Origin: Limnohabitans sp.
GTDB lineage: Bacteria; Planctomycetota; Phycisphaerae; Phycisphaerales; SM1A02
Length of the DNA: 6,414 nt
NCBI GenBank assembly: GCA_030054275.1
Contig: JASGCF010000193.1
Location: forward strand, 1 to 6,414
Direction of reading: 5' to 3'
Every line of letters begins with the position of its first letter. The stretch's first letter is position 1. Both the position numbers and the translations under genes were made by a program. This document shows positions 1-6,414 of this stretch, one piece after another. Under the pieces are notes generated by a model that worked only from the letters and a program-made list of their open reading frames with translations, made no database searches and had not been told where the DNA came from.

Positions 1-170
1 ATGCCTTGTTGACATATCTACAGGAATGGTAGGGGTGGTTAGAAAAATTCACGCTGGAGAAAACTGCTTCACCCCAAGAAACAGAAGAGAGACCCTGCAC
101 CCTCGATCCAAGTGATGATCGCGGGATGTCGGAAACCACGCCGCGAGTGGCGAGACCACGCCGCACGCCC
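1..170. other. Non-coding stretch downstream of dnaE
   Basis: No supportable gene lies here. The plus strand is open in one frame from base 2 to a TGA at 113-115 (37 codons, no recognisable protein), and a minus-strand ATG at 15-13 leaves the window after five codons. Just past the dnaE stop, the 10-base word ACCACGCCGC occurs twice, at 135-144 and 155-164, with a GTGG between the copies that could pair with either CCAC. The possible stems are only 4 bp and no T-run follows in the dnaE direction, so this is not a convincing terminator. Confidence 0.5.
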
Positions 171-3100
171 CTACACCTCGACCGGCTCATCACTTCGCGG
201 CCTTCCGCCCCACTGCTTCGGCTTGCGCCGCTCGGGCGTCCAACCACCCTTCACGCGCACGCGGTCGCCACCGACGATGCGCCGTAGCGCCTCGAGAAGC
301 GACCGTGCAGGCACGACGCGCAGCCGATGCGACGCGAGCGTCACACGCCGTGCGTCGCCGTCAAGATGCACGACCACTTCGACAGGTTTACCGGGCGTCA
401 TCGCTGCGCCGCTACTTGCTTGCTTGAGAAGCCCAGCGACCATGTCGAGCGTATTTTCCGCGGCCCGCGCGTCGTCGCCACCACATTCGATCGCAATCTC
501 AAGACGCGTCGCAAGATGCGCAGCCGCATCGTCGAGCGGAATCACGCGATCGATGATGATGTTCGGTTCGCCGCGGCCGCGATCGATGTATCCGATGAGC
601 ACAATCGCGCGATCGCCTGCGACGAGATCGCCGAACTTCGCAAACGCGTCGGGGAAGAGCACGCCTTCCATCGTGGCGTTCTTGTCAGCGAGCCCGAGGA
701 TCATCATCTTCGCGCCCGGGTTCTTGCCTTTCTGCGAAACCAGCGCACGCATGCGCGAGACGAGCCCCGCAACAACGATCGGTGTGTCCTGCGGAAGCTC
801 CGCCGCGCGACGAAGATCGGCGGTCGCGAACTGCGCGATCTCTTCACGCCACATATCTAATGGATGTCCAGAAACATGGAAGCCGAGCGCTTCCTTCTCA
901 TAGCCGAGCGCCTCCATTGGTTCCCACGGCGCGACCTTCTTGAGTTGCACCGCTGCGGCTGCGCTCTCGGTCTTCGTCGCGGCCGCTTCAAACATACCGA
1001 AGAAAGTCTCCTGCCCGCCCGCGCGATCACGCGCAAGGCTTTGCCCCGCGGAAATCGCACTTTCGATACTTGCAACCATCGCTGCGCGCTGTTCGGTTCC
1101 GTGCAGCGAATCGAAACAGCCTGCCTTCACAAGTCCTTCGAGACCCGAACGATTGATCGACCGCGCATCGACACGCTCGCAGAAATCAAAGATCGACTTG
1201 AACGGCCCGCTTTTGCGGCGTTCTTCGATGATCGCGCGAATCGCGCCAGCGCCGATTCCCTTGATCGCTTTGAGTCCAAAGCGAATATGTCCGCCCCACG
1301 CGTGGACTTTTTCACCAGAGGCGAAGACAACAGCAAAATCCTCTTCGGAAAGATTGACATCGGGCGGACGAACTTCGACACCGATATGGCGCTTCTCCGC
1401 GCTGTGATCGGGATAGATGAGCTTGCGGCAGTCATCGAGATAGACAGACCACTCTTCGATCTTGCGCGCTTGGCTTTCGAACGAAAGCACCGCCGACATG
1501 TAGTGCGCTGGGAAGTATGTCTTCAGATACGCGGTTTGATACGCGATGATCGCGTAACCAGTCGAGTGACTCTTGTTGAAGCCGTAACCTGCAAACTTGA
1601 GGATGAGTTCGAAGAGTTCCTCGGCCTTCGCCTGCGGAAGCTCGCGTTCGACCGCGCCCTTCACGAAGTTCGCGCGCGCGCCGTTGATGACATCTTGCTT
1701 CTTCTTCGAAATCGCTTTGATGACGGAGTACGCTTCGCGCAGCGGAATGCCGCCGAGATGGTGCAAGACCTGCATCACCTGCTCCTGATACACCATGATC
1801 CCGTAGGTTTCAGCGGTGAAACGCTCCACAACATCGTGCACCTTCGGCACTGCTTGGCGCCCGTGCTTGCGCGCGTTGTAGTCAGGAATGAGATCCATCG
1901 GACCCGGTCGGAAGAGCGCGTTTGCAGCGATCAAATCCTCGAGTCGGTCGGGCTTCATGTCGACGAGCAGCTTCTTCATGCCGCCCGATTCAAACTGGAA
2001 CACGCCGTTGGTGTCGCCGCGAGCAAAGAGCGCGAGCACGCGTTTGTCATCGAGCGGAATGCGATCAAGGTCTAGCGGATCTGCAAGCGTCGCAGCCGTG
2101 GCATCGCCCTTTTTTGGTGGCGTACGCCCGACGGCACGATGAATTTCTTCCGTCGACAGTGTGTCGCGAATGAGCTTCTTCGCGAACTCGATCGTCGAAA
2201 GCGTGCGGAGCCCGAGGAAGTCCATCTTGAGAAGGCCAACCTTTTCACATGTTGGACCATCCCATTGCGTCACCGCTTCTTCTGCCCCGCCAGCCGCCCG
2301 GCAGAGCGGAACAATGTCGTCGAGCGGACGCGTCGCGACGATCACGCCTGCTGCGTGCACGCCTTGATTGCGCGCGTGATCTTCGAGCCCGCGCGCATGA
2401 TCGAAGACGCGCGAAACGCGCGGATCCGCCGAGATCATCTGCGCAATCTGCGGCTCCTTCGCAATCGCTTCCTCGATCGTGATGTCGAGTTCGGCGGGAA
2501 TGAGGTTCGCAAGATGCTGACCCTCAGCCGGCGTGAGGCCCATCACGCGGGCAACATCTTTGACCGCGGCTTTCGCCTTGAGGCGCCCGAAGGTGATGAT
2601 CTGCGCGACATGACCGTACTTCTTGCGGACATAGTCAATGACTGCGCCGCGGCCGTCTTGGCAGATATCGATATCGATATCGGGATACTCCGAACGATCG
2701 GGATCGGTGAAGCGCTCGAAGAGGAGCCCGTACTTCTCGGGGCACGCATTCGAGAGGCCCAACACATACCCCGCCATCGTGCCAACGCCCGAACCACGCG
2801 CATTCGCTGGAATACCGCGCTGACGCGCCCAGTTCACGAAGTCCCACACAATGAGGAAGTACGCGCTGATCGATTTGTCTGCGAGAATCTTGAGTTCGCG
2901 CTCGAGCCGCGCGCGAATCTGCGGCGTGATGCCATCGGCGCCGTAACGCCAAATCGCGCCCGCCTCGCAGAGATCACGAAGCGCGCGATCACAACTTTCT
3001 TTGAGAGCTGCAGGTGAGTCGCTGTCTTTCGTCGCATCGAATGGCAGCGTCTCGATGAGACGGCAATACGCTTTAAACCACTCGGTGAGATCGCCATCTT

Positions 3101-4088
3101 TCGCGGGGTCGTACTTCGGTCCGTGACCCGGATGCCGCACCTTCACGACGGGCGCATGATTCTCGCCTTTCGGCAACTTCACATCACAGCGCGCTGCGAT
3201 GCGACCCGCGTTTGCGATCGCTTCGAGATCCTCGGGGAAGAGCGCCTTCATTTCGGCGGGGCTCTTCACATAGAGCGACTCGGGATACTTGAGACGCGCG
3301 GTGTCGTCTTTGTTCTTCTGCATCGAAATGCAGCAGAGCGTGTCGTGCACATCATGATCTTCGCGTCGCAGGAAGTGCGCGTCGTTGTCGACGACGAGCG
3401 GCAGATCAAGTTCCGCAGCCAACTTTCGTAGCCACGGGTTGATTTCTTCTTGCTCGGGAACATGTCGCTGCAACTCGATAAAGAAGCGCGGTTCGCCCTT
3501 CTCATTTGGCTTGAAGGTCTCAGCGTGCCAACGCGCTTCCTCAACCGCGCGCGTCCAATGCACAGGATCCTTCCCAGAGCGCACGAAGTCTGTGAGGTAG
3601 GTCGCGATCGACGAACCAAGGTGGCCATTGATCGCGATGATGCCATCTGCCCACTGCGACAAGGTCGACTTGTCCATGCGCGGGCGGTAGTAGAAGCCGT
3701 TGAGGAACGCATCCGACGACAACTTCAACAAGTTGCGCCAGCCCGCAATATTTTCAGCAAGCAGCACAAGGTGGTAGCCGCCGTCCTTCTCGCCCGTGTG
3801 GGTCTTGTCGCGGCGATCGCCCCACTTGCCGTCGCGATCGACGGCAACATACGCCTCGATACCAAGGATTGGCTTCACGCCCGCATCCTTGGCCTTCATG
3901 TAGAACTCCATCGCGCCGAACATGTTGCCGTGATCTGTCACAGCAACCGCGGACATACCGAGTTCTTTCACGCGCTTCAGAAGGCGGTCGATCGTGTTGC
4001 CGCCATCAAGCAACGAGTATTCCGTGTGCAGATGGAGGTGCGCGAACACGGGTTCGCAGTCGACCACTGGAGCCGTTCCTTCAGCCAT
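171..4088 (-). CDS. dnaE: DNA polymerase III alpha subunit (DnaE)
   Basis: This is the catalytic subunit of the replicative polymerase, a C-family DNA polymerase acting in the cytoplasmic replisome. At 1305 aa it is somewhat longer than the usual 1150-1200. Residues about 14-260 form the PHP domain: HLHLH at 17-21, TDHGN at 51-55, E78, H106, D236 and H238. The polymerase core has the ARGSG motif near 430, catalytic aspartates D472 and D474 in PDIDID, D623 in KMDFLG, and fingers motifs FRPGPMD (726-732) and FNKSHS (837-842). A helix-hairpin-helix region lies near 938-995, a clamp-binding motif QETFF at 1026-1030, and an OB fold near 1103-1180, followed by a divergent C-terminus with a basic tail. 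The ATG start has an AGAGG site 7 bases upstream. The stop is TAG. Extra segments occur near 317-378 and 643-676. No intein or frameshift is visible. It is the last gene of the lipB-Skp-dnaE run. Identity is secure. Confidence 0.98.
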   Translation of the reverse strand: MAEGTAPVVDCEPVFAHLHLHTEYSLLDGGNTIDRLLKRVKELGMSAVAVTDHGNMFGAMEFYMKAKDAGVKPILGIEAYVAVDRDGKWGDRRDKTHTGEKDGGYHLVLLAENIAGWRNLLKLSSDAFLNGFYYRPRMDKSTLSQWADGIIAINGHLGSSIATYLTDFVRSGKDPVHWTRAVEEARWHAETFKPNEKGEPRFFIELQRHVPEQEEINPWLRKLAAELDLPLVVDNDAHFLRREDHDVHDTLCCISMQKNKDDTARLKYPESLYVKSPAEMKALFPEDLEAIANAGRIAARCDVKLPKGENHAPVVKVRHPGHGPKYDPAKDGDLTEWFKAYCRLIETLPFDATKDSDSPAALKESCDRALRDLCEAGAIWRYGADGITPQIRARLERELKILADKSISAYFLIVWDFVNWARQRGIPANARGSGVGTMAGYVLGLSNACPEKYGLLFERFTDPDRSEYPDIDIDICQDGRGAVIDYVRKKYGHVAQIITFGRLKAKAAVKDVARVMGLTPAEGQHLANLIPAELDITIEEAIAKEPQIAQMISADPRVSRVFDHARGLEDHARNQGVHAAGVIVATRPLDDIVPLCRAAGGAEEAVTQWDGPTCEKVGLLKMDFLGLRTLSTIEFAKKLIRDTLSTEEIHRAVGRTPPKKGDATAATLADPLDLDRIPLDDKRVLALFARGDTNGVFQFESGGMKKLLVDMKPDRLEDLIAANALFRPGPMDLIPDYNARKHGRQAVPKVHDVVERFTAETYGIMVYQEQVMQVLHHLGGIPLREAYSVIKAISKKKQDVINGARANFVKGAVERELPQAKAEELFELILKFAGYGFNKSHSTGYAIIAYQTAYLKTYFPAHYMSAVLSFESQARKIEEWSVYLDDCRKLIYPDHSAEKRHIGVEVRPPDVNLSEEDFAVVFASGEKVHAWGGHIRFGLKAIKGIGAGAIRAIIEERRKSGPFKSIFDFCERVDARSINRSGLEGLVKAGCFDSLHGTEQRAAMVASIESAISAGQSLARDRAGGQETFFGMFEAAATKTESAAAAVQLKKVAPWEPMEALGYEKEALGFHVSGHPLDMWREEIAQFATADLRRAAELPQDTPIVVAGLVSRMRALVSQKGKNPGAKMMILGLADKNATMEGVLFPDAFAKFGDLVAGDRAIVLIGYIDRGRGEPNIIIDRVIPLDDAAAHLATRLEIAIECGGDDARAAENTLDMVAGLLKQASSGAAMTPGKPVEVVVHLDGDARRVTLASHRLRVVPARSLLEALRRIVGGDRVRVKGGWTPERRKPKQWGGRPRSDEPVEV
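999..1013 (-). other. Sliding-clamp (beta) binding motif in DnaE
   Basis: These codons encode QETFF (residues 1026-1030), directly followed by G. Position and pattern match the internal Q-x-x-[L/M/F]-F motif by which DnaE holds the beta clamp (QADMF in E. coli). It sits between the helix-hairpin-helix region and the OB fold, as expected. The assignment rests on pattern and location, not on an alignment. Confidence 0.7.
2664..2681. repeat. (GATATC)3 microrepeat inside dnaE
   Basis: There are three perfect tandem copies of the palindromic hexamer GATATC, so the whole 18-base tract is its own reverse complement. On the minus strand it encodes Asp-Ile three times, DnaE residues 470-475, including the two catalytic aspartates D472 and D474. 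Each Asp is GAT and each Ile is ATC. The repeat follows from a conserved protein motif being written with one codon choice, but the perfect result is unusual. Confidence 0.95.
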
Positions 4089-4095
4089 CGTTCAT

Positions 4096-4100
4096 CCTCT
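4096..4100 (-). promoter_or_regulatory. Ribosome binding site of dnaE
   Basis: On the minus strand AGAGG lies 7 bases before the dnaE ATG (4088-4086). It supports this ATG as the true start and is the only well-placed Shine-Dalgarno site seen among the four genes. Confidence 0.65.
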
Positions 4101-4153
4101 GCCATCGATAAGAAACAACCGACTCTCGACCCACTCGCGCTGTCACATGCGCG

Positions 4154-4900
4154 TTACTCACTCAGGTTCAGGGCTTTCATCACATCCGGCGTGATATCCA
4201 CAGAGGGTGGATACTTCAGGAATGTTCGCGCTTGAATTTGCGCGAGCGCTTCGCCAACACGCACCGCCTCGAATGGCTTTGCTGTTGGATAGAAGCGGAA
4301 AACAAGGTCAATCGACTCCTTCTCGCACACCGTTTCGACCGCAGCGACCAACTCACGGTAGGCCTGCTCAAATTGCTCCGCCGCCATCTTTTCATCACGC
4401 TGACGAACGGTTTCAAGCCAACGGTTGTATTCCTGTTGGAGCATGGCAAACTCGCGTTGGGCTTCCTCGGGCGGCTGTGCGCCCTCCGCCAACGGATACT
4501 TTGCTTTGAGTTCTTCAAGCCGACGATTGAAATCGGCTTCTTCAGATTTCGCAGCGTCCTGCGATTCCTTGCGCTTGTCGGAGTAACTCGGCTGCGCGAA
4601 CAACTTCTTCATCACCGCATCGATATCAACGGAGCCGATACTCCATGCGCGATTGGTCGAGCGATCGCCCCACGCAAGGTGGCCGTCTGCGGCGTGCACT
4701 CGGAGCGGGTCCTTGGCGCCAGGCGCGGTGAGGAGGAGCGCATCTGCCGGACCCAAATCGCTCCGCCATGGTGCCGATGCATACGCCGGCTCACCAACGG
4801 GGCCAGAACCACCGCGCAGCGCGACAATCAGCGCTGCTGTCGAGAGCACGAGCGAGAGACACAACGCGAGCAAAAACGGCAACTGCTTGGAGTGAGGCAT
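4154..4900 (-). CDS. Skp/OmpH-family periplasmic chaperone-like protein
   Basis: From the ATG at 4900 this is 248 aa. Residues 1-6 carry a basic n-region (H3, K5), and 7-28 are strongly hydrophobic: a signal peptide or, more likely, an uncleaved membrane anchor. The only AxA-type site (A39-Y-A41) lies 13 residues beyond the hydrophobic core. Residues 29-86 are a Gly/Pro/Ala-rich extension with no motif I recognise. From 87 the protein follows the OmpH/Skp pattern: a strand IGSVDIDAVMKKL resembling the family's IAVVDxxxVF start, a charged helical, probably coiled-coil section (about 104-195, rich in Glu, Lys, Gln), then a final strand SIDLVFRF and a DITPDVMKALN ending typical of the family. 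Skp binds unfolded outer-membrane proteins in the periplasm. That role is inferred here from family only. An in-frame GTG at 4942 would add 14 residues and overlap the lipB stop by 4 bases (GTGA). I prefer ATG because it puts the hydrophobic segment at the N-terminus. Confidence 0.8.
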   Translation of the reverse strand: MPHSKQLPFLLALCLSLVLSTAALIVALRGGSGPVGEPAYASAPWRSDLGPADALLLTAPGAKDPLRVHAADGHLAWGDRSTNRAWSIGSVDIDAVMKKLFAQPSYSDKRKESQDAAKSEEADFNRRLEELKAKYPLAEGAQPPEEAQREFAMLQQEYNRWLETVRQRDEKMAAEQFEQAYRELVAAVETVCEKESIDLVFRFYPTAKPFEAVRVGEALAQIQARTFLKYPPSVDITPDVMKALNLSE

Positions 4901-4938
4901 TCCCGCAGTGTAGCGTTGGCCTCCGCATATCGAACAGC

Positions 4939-5697
4939 TCACTCTTGCGCTGCAGTTTCGTCCGACCGGAGTCGCGCCGTCGCCGTAACGCGCTGCTCGA
5001 CTTCACGCAAAAACCATGCAGCGACCCGAGATTTCACGCATTCGATCGAAGGCGTCCGCGCACCGAGTTCGGCTTGCATACTCGTCACTGGACGCGTCAG
5101 TCCACACGGAACAATCAAAGAAAAGTGCGCCAAATCGGGCGCAACATTCAAAGCAAAACCGTGCAGCGACACGAAGCGCGACAACCGAATGCCAATCGCT
5201 GCGATCTTGCGATCTTCACTTCGAACCCTGCTTTCATGCTCCTGTCCACGCTCACCGACCCACACGCCAGTCGCCGTTGCATCACGCATCCCTTGGATAC
5301 CGTCCTCTTGAAGCACATCCATGATGCACTGCTCAAGAAACCGCACATACGGATGTACGCGCAAACCAAGCCGCTCAAGATCGAGAATTGGATAGACCAC
5401 CAATTGCCCAGGGCCGTGGTAAGTCACATCGCCGCCGCGATCCGTTTCGACCCGCTCAATGCCGTGATGTGCGAGGAGTTGATCGCTCGCGAGAACATGG
5501 GATGCAGCGAGTGGACGCTTCGTGACCGTCACGACCGCCGGCGCGTGCTCAAGCACGAAAACCGTCATTGGTCCGCCTTCTGCGCGTGCGGCAACAACAC
5601 GCTCGTGCTCGATGCGTTGCAGGGACAACGCATCCGCATATGAAATCCGGCCGAGATCAACGACAGAAAGATGCCGAGAGCGAAGGATCACAGACAT
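4939..5697 (-). CDS. lipB: Octanoyltransferase LipB (lipoyl(octanoyl) transferase)
   Basis: LipB moves the octanoyl group from octanoyl-ACP to a lysine of lipoyl-domain proteins such as pyruvate dehydrogenase E2 and glycine cleavage H protein; LipA then inserts sulfur. The enzyme is cytoplasmic. From the ATG at 5697 it is 252 aa. The signature block is clear: RGGDVTYHGPGQLVVYP at 87-103, then ATGVWV at 142-147, the catalytic Lys164 in KIAAIG, SLHGFALNV at 177-185, and the catalytic Cys198 in IVPCGL. The early conserved region reads EHAPAVVTVTKRP (50-62), a variant of EHPPVYTLGR. About 15 polar residues (148-163) separate GVWV from the catalytic Lys, more than in E. coli LipB. A TTG at 5739 would add 14 residues but would run into the lpxA promoter region, so ATG is favoured. 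Neither start has a clear Shine-Dalgarno site. No lipA lies in the window. Confidence 0.96.
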   Translation of the reverse strand: MSVILRSRHLSVVDLGRISYADALSLQRIEHERVVAARAEGGPMTVFVLEHAPAVVTVTKRPLAASHVLASDQLLAHHGIERVETDRGGDVTYHGPGQLVVYPILDLERLGLRVHPYVRFLEQCIMDVLQEDGIQGMRDATATGVWVGERGQEHESRVRSEDRKIAAIGIRLSRFVSLHGFALNVAPDLAHFSLIVPCGLTRPVTSMQAELGARTPSIECVKSRVAAWFLREVEQRVTATARLRSDETAAQE

Positions 5698-5734
5698 GAC
5701 ATCGCGCGAAGCGTACGCCGTTTGCGCATTTCCG

Positions 5735-5740
5735 TACAAT
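5735..5740 (+). promoter_or_regulatory. Candidate -10 box for lpxA (possible leaderless mRNA)
   Basis: TACAAT matches the sigma-70-type -10 consensus TATAAT at five of six positions. It ends 7 bases before the lpxA GTG, so transcription would begin at or next to the start codon. No good -35 hexamer is present 16-18 bases upstream (the sequence there is around CGTACG), and there is no extended -10 TG. It is therefore only a candidate. Confidence 0.3.
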
Positions 5741-5747
5741 CGGCCGC

Positions 5748-6414
5748 GTGCCGAAAATTCATCCCACAGCGATTCTTTCCGGCGACATCGAACTTGCGGA
5801 TGATGTCGAAATTGGCCCGTATTGCGTCTTACAAGGACGGATCAGTCTCGGCGCAGGAACCGTGCTCATTCAGAATGTCCACCTGAACGGCCCACTTGTG
5901 ATCGGGTCTGCCAACGCCTTGTACCCGGGTGTTGCCATCGGATTCGCGCCCCAAGACAAGGGTTTCCACCATGCGAAGGATGGCGCCGGAACCGTCATCG
6001 GCGACCACAACACCTTTCGCGAACATGTGACCATTCATCGTGCCACGCGCGATGATCGCCCCACTCGCGTGGGACACCGCAACTTCTGGATGGCTTGTGC
6101 ACATGCTGGCCACGATGTGCAAATCGCAGATGACTGCATCTTCGCAAACAACACACTCTTCGCTGGTCACGCAGAAGTTGGTAGCCGCGTGGTGACTGGT
6201 GGCGGCGCGGGAGTACATCAATTTGTCCGAATTGGTCGCGGTGCCATGCTTGGCGGCTTGTGCGGTGCATCGAAAGATGTCTGCCCTTTCTTCACATTGA
6301 CCGCAACAAACTACATCGGTGGATTCAATCGAATCGGCATGCGCCGTGGAGGTGCGACGACCGAAGACATTGATTTGGTGCGCACGATGTACGGAATCTT
6401 GGTTCGCAGCCGGA
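5748..6414 (+). CDS. lpxA: UDP-N-acetylglucosamine acyltransferase LpxA (3' end outside window)
   Basis: LpxA transfers a 3-hydroxyacyl chain from ACP to the 3-position of UDP-GlcNAc, the first step of lipid A synthesis, in the cytoplasm as a trimer. The visible 222 residues (of a usual ~260) show the left-handed beta-helix hexapeptide pattern, for example IGPYCVL (22-28) and repeats up to about 180, then the start of the C-terminal helical part (GMRRGG onward). Matching E. coli LpxA by eye: VTIHRAT (94-100); HAGHD (119-123), placing the catalytic base at H122 (E. coli H125); FAGH (138-141); and VHQF (156-159). G170 aligns with the chain-length ruler G173. The GTG start is the first possible start after the in-frame TGA at 5697-5699, and HPTAI follows four codons in, as in the family. 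No Shine-Dalgarno site is seen. It diverges from lipB across 50 bases. A paralogous LpxA-like acyltransferase with another sugar acceptor is the main alternative. Confidence 0.93.
   Translation, partial: MPKIHPTAILSGDIELADDVEIGPYCVLQGRISLGAGTVLIQNVHLNGPLVIGSANALYPGVAIGFAPQDKGFHHAKDGAGTVIGDHNTFREHVTIHRATRDDRPTRVGHRNFWMACAHAGHDVQIADDCIFANNTLFAGHAEVGSRVVTGGGAGVHQFVRIGRGAMLGGLCGASKDVCPFFTLTATNYIGGFNRIGMRRGGATTEDIDLVRTMYGILVRSR

Noticed and set aside
9..14. Perfect -35 hexamer TTGACA on the plus strand
   Set aside because: No acceptable -10 box lies 15-19 bases downstream (the sequence there is G-rich), and no gene follows on that strand.
1..15. Minus-strand ATG at 15-13 as the start of a further gene
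   Set aside because: Only five codons fit in the window and there is no Shine-Dalgarno site upstream.
135..164. Possible terminator after dnaE made from the CCAC/GTGG words
   Set aside because: Stems are 4 bp, the two alternatives exclude each other, and no T-run follows in the direction of dnaE transcription.
864..2075. Long plus-strand open frame (403 codons) opposite dnaE
   Set aside because: It lies wholly antisense to conserved DnaE domains, its translation has no recognisable motif and is rich in Arg/His/Leu, as expected from reading a GC-biased gene backwards.
2139..3017. Plus-strand open frame (292 codons) opposite the DnaE palm region
   Set aside because: Same reason: a shadow of dnaE codon bias with no family resemblance and no start signals.
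4232..5311. Plus-strand open frame (359 codons) across the Skp-like gene and lipB
   Set aside because: Antisense to two recognised genes and their junction; no domain can be seen.
5698..5739. TTG at 5739 as the start of lipB
   Set aside because: The extra 14 residues resemble nothing in the family, TTG is a rare start, and it would leave only 8 bases to lpxA and overlap its candidate -10 box.
5829..6221. Minus-strand open frame (130 codons) opposite lpxA
   Set aside because: Lies antisense to the well-conserved LpxA beta-helix; no independent support.

Overview
The window is a compact, GC-rich stretch of housekeeping genes from a diderm (Gram-negative-type) bacterium. The evidence for an outer membrane is an LpxA-type acyltransferase (first step of lipid A synthesis) and a Skp/OmpH-type periplasmic chaperone. 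Several protein details (the VTVTKRP variant early in LipB, extra segments in DnaE, Skp-like genes with long N-terminal additions, weak use of Shine-Dalgarno sites) suggest Planctomycetota, perhaps Phycisphaerae. That assignment rests on remembered family patterns and is tentative.

Layout: bases 1-170 hold no gene I can support. Three genes then lie on the minus strand and are transcribed from right to left: lipB (octanoyltransferase, 5697 to 4939), a Skp/OmpH-family membrane or periplasmic protein (4900 to 4154), and dnaE (DNA polymerase III alpha subunit, 4088 to 171). They are tightly packed, with gaps of 38 and 65 bases; a GTG start for the second gene would instead overlap the lipB stop by 4 bases. 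They could form one transcription unit. On the plus strand, diverging from lipB across only 50 bases, lpxA starts with GTG at 5748 and runs off the right edge; about 222 codons are present, and the last roughly 40 are missing.

The gene products serve different processes: lipoyl cofactor assembly, envelope protein handling, chromosome replication and lipid A synthesis. I see no mobile element, CRISPR array, RNA gene or toxin-like cassette, and no obviously new multi-gene system. The points most worth checking are the apparently metal-competent PHP (proofreading) domain of DnaE with a Cys-to-His change, a possible leaderless lpxA transcript, the likely membrane tethering of the Skp-like protein, and a perfect (GATATC)3 repeat that encodes the polymerase catalytic aspartates.
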